Of a DNA stretch of 64,000 nt, positions 36,666-47,407 are shown piece by piece. This DNA comes from Candidatus Phycosocius spiralis (GTDB lineage Bacteria > Pseudomonadota > Alphaproteobacteria > Caulobacterales > Aquidulcibacteraceae). Position 1 is the stretch's first letter. Each line of letters opens with the position of its first letter. Location of the stretch: NCBI RefSeq assembly GCF_030158815.1, contig NZ_BPFZ01000009.1, positions 1 through 64,000 on the forward strand. The letters run 5' to 3'. The notes beneath the pieces were generated by a model. The model was not told the origin of the DNA. It made no database searches and was given only the letters and a program-made list of their open reading frames with translations. Made by a program: the position numbers and the translations under genes.

Positions 36666-38183
36666 CTAAGAAACCGCTTCGGCTTTGCAATGCTGATCGA
36701 TAAAGCTTTGATGGGTCGGCGCGCGCTCTGCCTCATGGGTCATGGCGGCGCGCAACTTGCCAAGATATGCGGCGGCGTCGACGGTGCGGTAATGGATCAA
36801 GGGGTCTTGGCTTTCTGGCCAATTGCCCTGCCCTAAATGAACCGCGAGCCAACTGGGTTGCCCAAACAGATCCATATCGCGCGCAATATGGCGGCCAAAG
36901 CGCTTAAAATGATCAATCTTAAACTGAACGCTGTCTGGGATCGACATGGCCGCACAATAGCGCCAAAGGGCCGCATCATCGCGCGTGGTTAGCTTGTAAT
37001 GCAGGATGATGAAATCGCGGATGCGCTCAAACTCCGTACTGGCTATCCGATTGTATTCATCGCGCACCAGAGGGTCGAAATCCTTAGTCGGGAACAGCGC
37101 CAATAGCTTGGAAATCCCTGCTTGGATAAGATGTAGGCTGGTTGATTCCAACGGTTCCAAAAATCCACTGGATAAGCCTATAGCAACGACATTCTTGTTC
37201 CAGAATAGTTTGCGTTGCCCGGTTACAAACGAAAGTCGATTGGCCTTGGCTAAGGGTTCGCCGTCCAAAGAAGCGCGCAAGGTGGCTTCGGCTTCATCGT
37301 CGGAGATAAACTGGCTGCAATAGACATAGCCATTGCCGGTGCGATGCTGCAGCGGAATGCGCCATTGCCAACCAGCCGCCTGAGCGGTGGAACGGGTATA
37401 AGGGGTAAAATCTCCAGCCTTGGTGCACGCCATCGCAACCGCGCGATCACAGGGCAGCCAATGGGACCAATCTTCATACCCAGTTTTTAAAGCATCTTCG
37501 ATCAATAGCCCGCGAAAGCCCGAACAATCGATGAAGAGATCGCCACCAAAGCTGCGCCCATCTTCAAGGGCAACTTGGGTAATACATCCTGTCTCACCAT
37601 CTTGATCCACTTTGGCGATCTTGCCTTCCACCCGCTCCACCCCGCGTGCTTCGCTATAGGCGCGCAGGAATTTGGCATAGAGCCCAGCGTCAAAATGATA
37701 AGCATAGTCAAAAGTTGAAAGCACGCTACGCGGGTCCTGGCTTGGGCGCATGAACTTTCCAGCACGCGCTAAAGCCCAAGCCATGGAATGCGCATCAAAG
37801 CTTGCGGTTTCGCCTTCCTGTTTGGCTTTCAGCCAATGTTGATGCAAGCCGACAATATCAAAGGCGCGACCGTGGGGACCAAAAGGGTGGAAGTAACGCC
37901 CACCAAGCTTGCCCCAATTCACAAACTCAATGCCAAGTTTGAAGCTGCCTTGGGTGGCGCGCACAAAGTCGCGTTCATCAATCCCCAGCATCTCATTAAA
38001 GGTTCGGATTGGCGGAATGGTCGCCTCACCCACACCGACTGTGCCAATTTGTTCCGACTCGATGAGTGTAAGCTTGCAGCGGGTTTGGAGCGCATTGCAC
38101 AAGGCAGCTGCCGTCATCCAGCCAGCCGATCCGCCCCCGACAATAACAATTGATGAGATGAGACGATCTTGCGCAATGATCAT
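36666..38183 (-). CDS. Flavin-dependent tryptophan halogenase-like protein
   Basis: A 505-residue FADH2-dependent halogenase family member. The FAD motif is [11 protein letters not shown] (16-26), the halogenase signature WQWRIP starts at Trp272, and the residues equivalent to the catalytic Lys79 and Glu346 of PrnA are Lys82 (SFKLGIEF) and Glu346 (EPLEST), so the active site looks complete. It should halogenate an aromatic compound; free tryptophan is not certain, since related proteins linked to TonB receptors in Caulobacter and Xanthomonas act on indoles or unknown substrates. No flavin reductase gene is nearby. It lies 117 nt downstream of the receptor, behind a hairpin, and is coupled to the oxygenase-like gene. 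Confidence 0.92.
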   Translation of the reverse strand: MIIAQDRLISSIVIVGGGSAGWMTAAALCNALQTRCKLTLIESEQIGTVGVGEATIPPIRTFNEMLGIDERDFVRATQGSFKLGIEFVNWGKLGGRYFHPFGPHGRAFDIVGLHQHWLKAKQEGETASFDAHSMAWALARAGKFMRPSQDPRSVLSTFDYAYHFDAGLYAKFLRAYSEARGVERVEGKIAKVDQDGETGCITQVALEDGRSFGGDLFIDCSGFRGLLIEDALKTGYEDWSHWLPCDRAVAMACTKAGDFTPYTRSTAQAAGWQWRIPLQHRTGNGYVYCSQFISDDEAEATLRASLDGEPLAKANRLSFVTGQRKLFWNKNVVAIGLSSGFLEPLESTSLHLIQAGISKLLALFPTKDFDPLVRDEYNRIASTEFERIRDFIILHYKLTTRDDAALWRYCAAMSIPDSVQFKIDHFKRFGRHIARDMDLFGQPSWLAVHLGQGNWPESQDPLIHYRTVDAAAYLGKLRAAMTHEAERAPTHQSFIDQHCKAEAVS

Positions 38184-38223
38184 GTAGCTTTGTCCCTATA
38201 CCGTTTATAAGCTCATATCATAA

Positions 38224-38249
38224 AGGCCGACCGCGGTTGCGATCGGCCT
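38224..38249 (-). terminator. Hairpin between the TonB receptor and halogenase genes
   Basis: AGGCCGA and TCGGCCT form a 7-bp stem with a 12-nt loop, followed on the minus strand by a short TTT run. It sits in the 117-nt gap and probably lowers read-through from the receptor gene into the halogenase pair. Confidence 0.6.
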
Positions 38250-38300
38250 GACTGATCTCTTAATATCCAAGCAGAGAGCAAGAAGTCTAACCGTCAATGG

Positions 38301-40820
38301 TTAGAAAGTATAGCGGATGGCCGCTGTGACTGTACGCCCCAAAGCAGGATTACCGCTGATCACATTGGGGATAACAGAAGTATCAGCAACACCACCATTT
38401 CCACGTAAGTCAAACGTGTCAAAAAGATTATAAGCTTGCAGACTTAGCTCCAAATTATTGACCAGAGTGACTTTAGCAATCGCGTTAAAGATCGCCGCAC
38501 CTGGATATTCGCGCCCTGCATCATCGATGGCAGCTGTTTGTCCAGTTGTGCTGATGCCTAGGGAAGCACGCTCACCAAAATCATAATTGGCAGACAAAGT
38601 ATAGCTTAGATCCGCAATCCCAGGTGCACGACTAAATGGCGTTGGTTTACCGTTGCTATCGGCCCCTGAACGTTTTGCATTCGAATAGGTGGCATTACCA
38701 ATCAAAGACAGGGGGCCACGTCTATAGGTGGAATAAAACTCTGCCCCGCTTGATTCATAGCGTGCATCAATAATACAACCACCAGCCCCACCCGGGCAAC
38801 GCGTGGCGGTCAATTCATAGGTGCTTTGCTTAAAATCCCCTTTGAGTAAGGTTACTTCTAAGGTGTAGCGACCGTCAAACACTGCACCACGGTTTTTGAC
38901 CCCCAGCTCGGATTGATTGACAAAATCAACCGAAGCCGTGCGGCCTGCTTGGTTTAAACTTCCATCGGGGTTGATCTTGCCGCTAACGGTTTGACGATCG
39001 CCATTAAAACGCCCACCTTTTGAAGTGCGGGCAAAAAGACTAGTGTCCGTGTTTAACTTATACAACCCGCCGAAAGACCAAGATGTATAAGTGCGGCTAT
39101 AGTCCAGGGTTTCACGGTTACCATTGGCGGTTATGGCGGCGATTTGCACACCATTATTAGTGACCAAAAATTCCTTCCCACCCGCGATGGCATAACCAGA
39201 GGCATTAATGGTTTCAAAACGCACGCTTCCGTCTAAACCGAATTTCTCGCTATCAAGATCAAGGGCGATGTAAGGTGCGGTATTGGTATAGGACAAATCA
39301 TAGTCGCGGGCGCAGCATTCACCCCAATTATTATTGTAGCCTGAGATACCATCTTGGGTCAGTTTGTTGCCAGCGGCATCATAGAGATCAAGCTGAGCGG
39401 GATTTTTGCCACTTACTTCACGCAAAGATTTGTTCACATGCCAATCCATGGCAATGTTTTGGTCCATATAGAAATAACCGGCCCGCGCAGTGACTCGGCC
39501 CAATTGGGTGTCAAATTTTCCCGAAACAGTTAAATCATTAGCAAAACTGCCAATATCGCGAATATTGGTTCGCACATTGACGTTGTTGTCGACATAACGA
39601 CCAGTAAAAACCTGACCTGATTTGGGGCCATTGGCATAGCGTATGGATGCAACTTTAGCGTCTTCAAGGCCCGGTCTTGCAATGACAGACCCAATGACGC
39701 CAGAAGCCAAGCTTAGATTAAAGAACGGAGACGCAAAACCACCACTCATCTGAGTCCAGCGCATATTGTTGTCCACACTAACCATGTCCGAAAATGCGTA
39801 TCGGAACTGTGCACCCAAGGAATTAGCCTTAGTGGTTATGCCGTCCATTTTCACGCGTTCTAAAACGCCTTCACGGTTAAGAATCTGGAAGCTCTGGTTA
39901 TAAATCGAATAATTAGAGCCTTTGCGGCCATCAAAACCTGGGAAGGCCTTAACATTTTTGACGCTGAGACCATTGATGGTCGCAATTGCCGGTGAACCCG
40001 TATAATTGGGTTCTTGGGTGTTTGCTGTTTTAAACAAGACACGTAAATAGCCTTTACCACCATCTAATTCCTTGGTGATATTGCCTTTGATTTGATAACT
40101 TTGGCTGACATCATAGCCTGCTTTCAGCGGCCCCCGGCCATTTTTCACAAATCCACCGACATGAAAACGAGTCGTATCGTTGATGGGGCCACCATAGCGG
40201 AAATCCAATTTGGTTTCTTTAAAGCCAAGGCCTTGACTCAATTGAACAAACCCACCTTCTTGTAGGCCAGTATGGCTGATATAATTGATGACGGCACCGG
40301 GTGCTTGGGAAGCATAAGTAGAAGCCGACCCGCCCCGTACACCTTCTACACTAGCGACTGTAGCATCAAACTTGGTCCAATAATCATTGTTCCCAAACTG
40401 AATGTCGCCAAACAAAACCGTTGGTAATCCATCTTCTTGGATTTGTACGAATGGCGAGCCGCCGGTCGCAACAGGCAAGCCACGTACAGCTATATTAGCA
40501 TTACCACCAGGGCCCGCAGTACCCGCAACTTGAATTCCAGGGATCATTCGCAATAATTCTGATTCAGAACTAGGTAGGAAATCTGAAATCACAGAAGCAT
40601 TGACCGATGTCACCGACACTGAACTGTTGAGCTGGGTTTTATCGCGTCCAGAAGCTGTAACAACAATCACATCTAAGCCTTGAGGTGGATCGTCCGTTGC
40701 CGCGACAGGTGCTGCTGGATCGGGTGCAGCCGGTTGTTGCGCAAAAGCAGGGGCATAAACCGCCATAGCGGACCCCAGTGCGAGCGCAGACACATAGGAT
40801 TTAAGTTCAATGGCCTTCAT
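38301..40820 (-). CDS. TonB-dependent receptor of the sucrose locus
   Basis: An 839-residue outer-membrane receptor. Signal peptide (cleavage after PAFAQ), a TonB box-like stretch DVIVVTAS about residue 50, a plug domain (SESELLRMIPGIQVAGT, GNANIAVRGLP) and a 22-strand-type barrel ending in a terminal Phe (AAIRYTF). It should import a sugar, here most likely sucrose or sucrose-containing glycans, given the GH68, MFS and LacI neighbours and the operator upstream. Two Cys pairs occur in loops (ECCARD, RCPGGAGGC). It is divergent from the GH68 gene across a 243-nt control region. Confidence 0.93.
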   Translation of the reverse strand: MKAIELKSYVSALALGSAMAVYAPAFAQQPAAPDPAAPVAATDDPPQGLDVIVVTASGRDKTQLNSSVSVTSVNASVISDFLPSSESELLRMIPGIQVAGTAGPGGNANIAVRGLPVATGGSPFVQIQEDGLPTVLFGDIQFGNNDYWTKFDATVASVEGVRGGSASTYASQAPGAVINYISHTGLQEGGFVQLSQGLGFKETKLDFRYGGPINDTTRFHVGGFVKNGRGPLKAGYDVSQSYQIKGNITKELDGGKGYLRVLFKTANTQEPNYTGSPAIATINGLSVKNVKAFPGFDGRKGSNYSIYNQSFQILNREGVLERVKMDGITTKANSLGAQFRYAFSDMVSVDNNMRWTQMSGGFASPFFNLSLASGVIGSVIARPGLEDAKVASIRYANGPKSGQVFTGRYVDNNVNVRTNIRDIGSFANDLTVSGKFDTQLGRVTARAGYFYMDQNIAMDWHVNKSLREVSGKNPAQLDLYDAAGNKLTQDGISGYNNNWGECCARDYDLSYTNTAPYIALDLDSEKFGLDGSVRFETINASGYAIAGGKEFLVTNNGVQIAAITANGNRETLDYSRTYTSWSFGGLYKLNTDTSLFARTSKGGRFNGDRQTVSGKINPDGSLNQAGRTASVDFVNQSELGVKNRGAVFDGRYTLEVTLLKGDFKQSTYELTATRCPGGAGGCIIDARYESSGAEFYSTYRRGPLSLIGNATYSNAKRSGADSNGKPTPFSRAPGIADLSYTLSANYDFGERASLGISTTGQTAAIDDAGREYPGAAIFNAIAKVTLVNNLELSLQAYNLFDTFDLRGNGGVADTSVIPNVISGNPALGRTVTAAIRYTF

Positions 40821-40886
40821 TTGTTTCCCCTCAATGATCTTAGTGCGATCTCATTTAAGTTCGCTTGGTGAGAAACTAGCAAAGAC

Positions 40887-40898
40887 GCAATCGATTGC
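40887..40898. promoter_or_regulatory. LacI-type operator upstream of the TonB receptor
   Basis: A perfect 12-bp palindrome GCAATCGATTGC, 67 nt before the receptor start. The same word occurs upstream of the MFS transporter and, with one change, upstream of the GH68 gene. Binding by the LacI protein at 42.3 kb is inferred. Confidence 0.75.
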
Positions 40899-40908
40899 AA
40901 CACTTTTA

Positions 40909-40922
40909 TGCAATCCTTTGCA
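40909..40922. promoter_or_regulatory. Imperfect operator-like palindrome
   Basis: TGCAATCCTTTGCA keeps the outer TGCAA/TTGCA half-sites of the operator but has a different centre. It lies 11 nt from the first operator and may be a weak second site. Confidence 0.4.
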
Positions 40923-41017
40923 GTCAAATTTATGCATATTTCATGATTTTACGATGAAATATATGGGATCAATGATTTGCTATTAGACAGAAGAAAGGAG
41001 AAAAGATTGCACGAAAT

Positions 41018-41029
41018 GCAATCGATTGT
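41018..41029. promoter_or_regulatory. LacI-type operator upstream of the GH68 gene
   Basis: GCAATCGATTGT matches the operator except for the last base. It ends 34 nt before the GH68 ATG, within the expected core promoter, so repressor binding should block transcription. Confidence 0.7.
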
Positions 41030-41063
41030 TGAACTGGATCAATTCCAAGTCTAGAAGCCGAAT

Positions 41064-42269
41064 ATGGAGATTTTCGTTCACTCATCGGCGCAATACCCTT
41101 TAGAATCATCGCGAAATGTGACAAGCAACGTTTGGCGAAACCATGATGTGCGGGGTATTTTTGATCATCCTCTGCCTTGTCCGCGGGTATTTGAAGCACA
41201 AGATATTTGGCACTTTGATCCCAGTCAGACCTTGTGGGACATTTGGGGTGTGCAGACCGATGCAGGTGATTTGGCGCAGGTCGATGGGGCTAGTTTATGG
41301 GTAATGTTATGCGCCCCGCGTGCGCAGGACCCCGATATGCGTCATACCTGTGCGCGCTTGCGGCTTTTGATGCGGCGTGATCGGGTTTGGCATGACTGCG
41401 GGAATTTACTTCCCGATGGTTTTTCGCCGGGTAGCCGGGAATGGTCTGGCTCCACCCGACTTGATCTAAAAACCAATGTTATGACACTTTGGTTCACCGC
41501 TTCTGGCCGGCGTGGCGAAGAGGTTTGTAGCTTTGAGCAGCGATTATTTCATGCCCAGGCCGATTTAGTCTTCACCCGCAATGTCCCAGTTACAAGGAAT
41601 TGGCGCGATCTTACCCAAAGTGTCATCAATACGGGTCAACTTTATACCGATGTTGCTCGAACGCCTGGCATTCCAGGACGGATCAAAGGCTTTCGCGATC
41701 CTTATTGGTTTCGTGACCCTGCTAATGGTCAAGGCTATCTTTTGTTCACCGCGTCCAAGCCTGAACATCAATCCACTTCGCATTATGATGGCGTAATCGG
41801 TATAGCGCAGGCCTCAGATAGATATGGGCTGAAACCTTTTGAGCTTATGCCAGCCTTAATTGACGCAGACGGCCTCACCAATGAGTTAGAGCGGCCACAT
41901 GTTTTTGTCTATCATGGTCTTTATTATTTGTTCTGGTCCACACAAAAACAAGTGTTCAATCCAAGTGGCGTTCAAGGCCCGACCGGCCTTTATGGTATGG
42001 TGGCCCCCAGCCTTTTTGGCCCCTATCAACCCCTCAACGGCACAGGATTGGTTCTAGCCAATCCTTCAGAGGAGCCACTTCAAGCCTATGCGTGGCAGGT
42101 TCTCCCATCACTCGAAGTAGTTAGTTTTGTTGATTATTGGGGTCTAAAGGGCCGCGATCCACGGGCTGACCATGTTTTAAAGGCGCGCCAATTTGGGGGG
42201 TCGATTGCCCCATCTTCTTACCTTGAGTTGCACGGGGCAAAAACGCGTATTGTATCGACTGGCTCTTAA
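41064..42269 (+). CDS. GH68 sucrose-acting enzyme (levansucrase/invertase type)
   Basis: A 401-residue GH68 fructosyltransferase-family protein. The five-blade beta-propeller catalytic residues are visible: nucleophile Asp59 (LWDIW), transition-state stabiliser Asp212 (GFRDPYW) and acid/base Glu276 (NELERPH). Numbering and length are close to the Zymomonas levansucrase (Asp48, Asp194, Glu278). It should split sucrose, releasing glucose, and either hydrolyse or transfer fructose to levan. No signal peptide or membrane segment is seen; Zymomonas GH68 enzymes also lack a classical signal but are exported. Given the MFS sugar permease, a cytosolic enzyme is equally possible. An operator sits in its promoter region. 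Confidence 0.9.
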   Translation: MEIFVHSSAQYPLESSRNVTSNVWRNHDVRGIFDHPLPCPRVFEAQDIWHFDPSQTLWDIWGVQTDAGDLAQVDGASLWVMLCAPRAQDPDMRHTCARLRLLMRRDRVWHDCGNLLPDGFSPGSREWSGSTRLDLKTNVMTLWFTASGRRGEEVCSFEQRLFHAQADLVFTRNVPVTRNWRDLTQSVINTGQLYTDVARTPGIPGRIKGFRDPYWFRDPANGQGYLLFTASKPEHQSTSHYDGVIGIAQASDRYGLKPFELMPALIDADGLTNELERPHVFVYHGLYYLFWSTQKQVFNPSGVQGPTGLYGMVAPSLFGPYQPLNGTGLVLANPSEEPLQAYAWQVLPSLEVVSFVDYWGLKGRDPRADHVLKARQFGGSIAPSSYLELHGAKTRIVSTGS

Positions 42270-42344
42270 ACGTGAAGGGGCCAATTGAATGGCACAATTT
42301 CTGTTCGCTTGCCACATGCAAGCTGTCATGGTTCAAGATTGCCC

Positions 42345-43355
42345 ATGAACCAGTCAATCCGCATTAAAAATATCGGCGATCTTGCTAAACTTGCGGGAGT
42401 ATCCACCGCAACTGTTTCGCGCGCTTTATCTAACAGTAGCCTGATCAGCATCGACACGCGCAACCGTATCCAGACGCTCGCCAAACAATATGAGTTTCAG
42501 CCCAGCGTTGTTGCTCGTAATCTTCGCATGCAAAAAACCGGTGCCATAGGTGTGGTAATCCATGTCGGCCATGAACGCAATCAACACGTGTCTGACCCCT
42601 TTTTCATGGCGCTTTTGGGGCATTTGGCAGACGGATTAACCGAGCGCGGCTTTGATTTATTGCTGTCACGTGTGATACCTGAAAATGCAGAATGGCTTGA
42701 ACGCATGATCGATAGCGGGCGCTGTGACGGCTTGATCATTATTGGCCAGTCCGACCAGTCAGCTGTGTTAGACAAAGTGGCTGCGACCTATCACCCTTTA
42801 GTCGTTTGGGGTGGATATAAGCCTGGTCAAGTGCATTGCTCGATTGGTTCCGATAACTTTCTGGGTGGGAAGTTGGCTGGGCAGCATTTGCTCGACCGGG
42901 GTTGTCGCAATTTAGCTTTTTTTGGCGATCCCCGTGCGATGGAAATTGGCCAAAGGCTGGAAGGATTCCGCGCAGCACTAGAGCCTATGGGTCTTGCACA
43001 TCAGCTACAAGTGGTGCCGACCCACCTCACTGCGGATGGCCAAGATTCAGAGATCACCGCTTGGCTTGAAAATGGCGCCAAGCCTGATGGCATTTTTGCA
43101 GCCTCAGATGTGATGGCGATGAATGCCTTGCGCGCTCTATCCGAACAAGGCCTAATTGTTCCCGATCAAGTTAGAGTTGTGGGCTATGATGATTTGCCCT
43201 TAGCCCAGCAATTGGTGCCACGCCTGACCACCATCCGACAAGATATTGCGGCGGGTGCTCATTATTTGATCGATTGCCTGATCAAGCGCATAGGAGACCA
43301 AGAAACAGCCTCCATCGTCATGAAGCCCGAATTGATTGTGCGCATGTCAAGCTGA
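42345..43355 (+). CDS. LacI-family repressor of the sucrose locus
   Basis: About 336 residues. The N-terminal HTH is IGDLAKLAGVSTATVSRALS with the hinge helix VVARNLR, followed by a periplasmic-binding-like ligand domain (GAIGVVIHV, FGDPRAMEIGQR, DGIFAASDVMAMNAL, GYDDLPLAQ). It most likely binds GCAATCGATTGC upstream of the receptor, GH68 and MFS genes, released by sucrose, fructose or a derivative. The frame is open from 42285, but the ATG at 42345 gives the canonical N-terminus. A GCTTGC/GCAAGC palindrome (42307-42323) lies just upstream and may be an autoregulation site or an mRNA hairpin. It ends 5 nt before the convergent MFS gene. Confidence 0.93.
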   Translation: MNQSIRIKNIGDLAKLAGVSTATVSRALSNSSLISIDTRNRIQTLAKQYEFQPSVVARNLRMQKTGAIGVVIHVGHERNQHVSDPFFMALLGHLADGLTERGFDLLLSRVIPENAEWLERMIDSGRCDGLIIIGQSDQSAVLDKVAATYHPLVVWGGYKPGQVHCSIGSDNFLGGKLAGQHLLDRGCRNLAFFGDPRAMEIGQRLEGFRAALEPMGLAHQLQVVPTHLTADGQDSEITAWLENGAKPDGIFAASDVMAMNALRALSEQGLIVPDQVRVVGYDDLPLAQQLVPRLTTIRQDIAAGAHYLIDCLIKRIGDQETASIVMKPELIVRMSS

Positions 43356-43360
43356 ACCCA

Positions 43361-44686
43361 TTAAGCAACAAAGATTTTGGGGGATTTATCGCGCACCCAA
43401 AACACCGCAACAGCTGCGCAAATCATCAAAATCCCAGACATAGTTATGACATTGCGCGCGTCGCCACCCATCAAAGGCTTATAGTAAAACGGTAAGGTGG
43501 CCGCGATTAACAACATGGGGATTACGATCATCATGTTAAAAATGCCCATATAAACCCCGGTCCGCTCTGGGGGAATTGCGTTAGCGAGGATGATGTAAGG
43601 GTTGCCCATGATGCTGGCCCAGCCAAGACCAACCCCGATGGCTGGAATAAACAATAATGCTTTATGGGTGATATGGGGAATGGCCAGCATACCAAGTCCT
43701 GCCAAGATTAAACAAACTGCATGCATGGTAGCCGCACCAAATCGACGGGTGAAGGGCACGATGGCAAATGCTGCTAAAAACGCGATACCATTATAAAAGC
43801 CACCAATCTCGCCATTGGTCACTACTGCCATACGAAATCCGGTCGATGTGGGATCCGATGTGCCATAGACAGAGCGGCTAATCGCATAGACGATATAGCC
43901 CCAATAAGCAGCCATACCATACCATTGAAACAAGCTCATCACTGCAAGTTTTCTCATCGCAAGTGGCATTTCCAAAATCGCGTGCCAAATCTCCATCAAT
44001 GTTGCCTTCACCGTTAAGGGCTTACTAGAGATTAATTGAATTTGCGCTTGCGTCAGTGGTAATTCACGTACCCGTAATACTGACCATAGGATGGTTGTGA
44101 GTGACAAAACAGCACCGATCGTAAAAGCGACTTTGGTCACATGGGGGATATTGCGCGAATCCACATCATCAATACTAAAACCCAAAAGATTAATCATGAT
44201 GGAGGGTGACAGATAAGCGAGCATTTGGGCAAGCCCCGTAAATGCGCTTTGGGACAAGAAGCCGAACTGACGCTGATCGGGTGCCAAACGATCACTAACA
44301 TAGGCGCGGTAAGGCTCCATCGTGATGTTATTGCCAGCATCCAATATCCATAGGAGCGATACCGCCATCACAATGCTGGAGCTAAGCGGCATAAAGAACA
44401 GGCCAAAGGAGCACATAATGGCCCCGACAATAAAATAAGGTGTGCGCCGACCCCAACGCGAAGCTGTCCGATCACTCATCGCTCCTACAATCGGCTGAAT
44501 GATCAATCCGGTGAGTGGCCCGGCTAATTGTAACAACGGTAAGGAAGCTTCATCCGCTCCCAAATAACTATAGATTGGGCCCATATTGCCCTGTTGCAAG
44601 CCAAAGCTGAATTGTAGTCCCAAAAAGCCTAAATTCATTTCTGCAATGCGCCATAGCGACAAACGCGGTTGGAGACTCGTGGACAT
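43361..44686 (-). CDS. MFS sugar transporter (SLC45/GPH-like, probable sucrose permease)
   Basis: About 441 residues, twelve helices. The helix 2-3 loop RTASRWGRRTPYF matches the RWGRR-P signature of sucrose transporters (SLC45/plant SUT, SuxC-like) and the N-terminal LGLQFSFGLQQGNMGPIY is also typical. It would move sucrose with protons across the inner membrane. The ATG at 44686 follows a strong GGGAGG ribosome site; the frame from 44824 runs through the operator and is not coding. The operator centre is about 100 nt upstream. It is convergent with the LacI gene. Confidence 0.9.
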   Translation of the reverse strand: MSTSLQPRLSLWRIAEMNLGFLGLQFSFGLQQGNMGPIYSYLGADEASLPLLQLAGPLTGLIIQPIVGAMSDRTASRWGRRTPYFIVGAIMCSFGLFFMPLSSSIVMAVSLLWILDAGNNITMEPYRAYVSDRLAPDQRQFGFLSQSAFTGLAQMLAYLSPSIMINLLGFSIDDVDSRNIPHVTKVAFTIGAVLSLTTILWSVLRVRELPLTQAQIQLISSKPLTVKATLMEIWHAILEMPLAMRKLAVMSLFQWYGMAAYWGYIVYAISRSVYGTSDPTSTGFRMAVVTNGEIGGFYNGIAFLAAFAIVPFTRRFGAATMHAVCLILAGLGMLAIPHITHKALLFIPAIGVGLGWASIMGNPYIILANAIPPERTGVYMGIFNMMIVIPMLLIAATLPFYYKPLMGGDARNVITMSGILMICAAVAVFWVRDKSPKIFVA

Positions 44687-44782
44687 CTTTTCCTCCCAAG
44701 GCCACATCGATGCTATGACCCCTTTGTGTAGCCATATCACCCATCTCCTTGAACGGAGCGGCTCATTGAATTTATCCATATC

Positions 44783-44794
44783 GCAATCGATTGC
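44783..44794. promoter_or_regulatory. LacI-type operator upstream of the sucrose permease
   Basis: A third GCAATCGATTGC, identical to that upstream of the receptor, 97 nt before the permease ATG. It confirms that the divergent receptor/GH68 unit and the permease form one regulon. Confidence 0.75.
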
Positions 44795-45006
44795 ACCCGC
44801 CAAGAGGCTGTGGTGGGCATGCAAGTTAGAAGGTTACATGATCAGCATGGCCTTCGCCATGATAGATCGGGAGTATATCATCATGGCGAGGATCAATACC
44901 AATCAGGGGGATGTATCTTGAAAGAAAAAAGCATTAAAATGAATGGGATAAGCTGACTTCAAGCCTATCGCGACCATCAATCAACACTTAGCTAGTGCAA
45001 CTTTGG

Positions 45007-46864
<1,858 letters not shown>

Positions 46865-46888
46865 TCAAAGTTTAAAGTGGAGGAAGAA

Positions 46889-47179
46889 TTAGGATTCAAG
46901 AATGCCCATGACGTCGCTTTCCTTCATGATAAGAAGGTCGTCGCCATCGATCTTCACTTCCGTGCCAGACCATTTACCAAACAAGATTTTGTCGCCAACC
47001 TTTAGGTCCATGGCGATACGATCGCCATCTTCATCGCGGGCACCGGGTCCTACAGCGATGATTTCACCTTCTTGCGGCTTTTCTTTAGCGGTATCTGGAA
47101 TGATGATCCCGCCTTTGGATTTGGTTTCTTCTTCAACGCGCTTTACCAGCACGCGGTCGCCAAGCGGACGAAATGCCAT
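46889..47179 (-). CDS. groES: Co-chaperonin GroES
   Basis: A 96-residue lid of the GroEL chamber. Family sequence [33 protein letters not shown] includes the mobile loop that contacts GroEL. Length and C-terminus (VMGILES) are normal. An AAGGGAG ribosome site lies 9 nt before the ATG. First gene of the groESL operon. Confidence 0.98.
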   Translation of the reverse strand: MAFRPLGDRVLVKRVEEETKSKGGIIIPDTAKEKPQEGEIIAVGPGARDEDGDRIAMDLKVGDKILFGKWSGTEVKIDGDDLLIMKESDVMGILES

Positions 47180-47246
47180 TTGACTTGCTCCCTTAGAGAA
47201 TTGTCAGGTTAAATTGAGTGTATAGATGCCTGAGGGTAACCGAGAT

Positions 47247-47273
47247 TTAGCACTCACTATCCTCGACTGCTAA
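47247..47273 (-). promoter_or_regulatory. CIRCE operator (HrcA site) upstream of groESL
   Basis: TTAGCACTC, nine bases, GACTGCTAA. This is the CIRCE inverted repeat with one mismatch in the second arm (consensus GAGTGCTAA). It lies 68 nt before groES, as expected for HrcA repression. hrcA itself is not in the window. Confidence 0.85.
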
Positions 47274-47407
47274 CACGACATGGAGGTAGGCACCCAAGTT
47301 GGGTGTGTCAACAGGCAGCTGCGAAAAAAGATCAGATTCATGATTATGGTCAACAAGATTAAGAGAAAGACGATGACATAACCTCTCCTACATTCTATGG
47401 GACCACC

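Noticed and set aside
42307-42323. GCTTGC/GCAAGC palindrome upstream of lacI as a further operator
   Set aside because: Half-sites are in the opposite order (TTGC..GCAA) to the operator GCAA..TTGC and it occurs once only.
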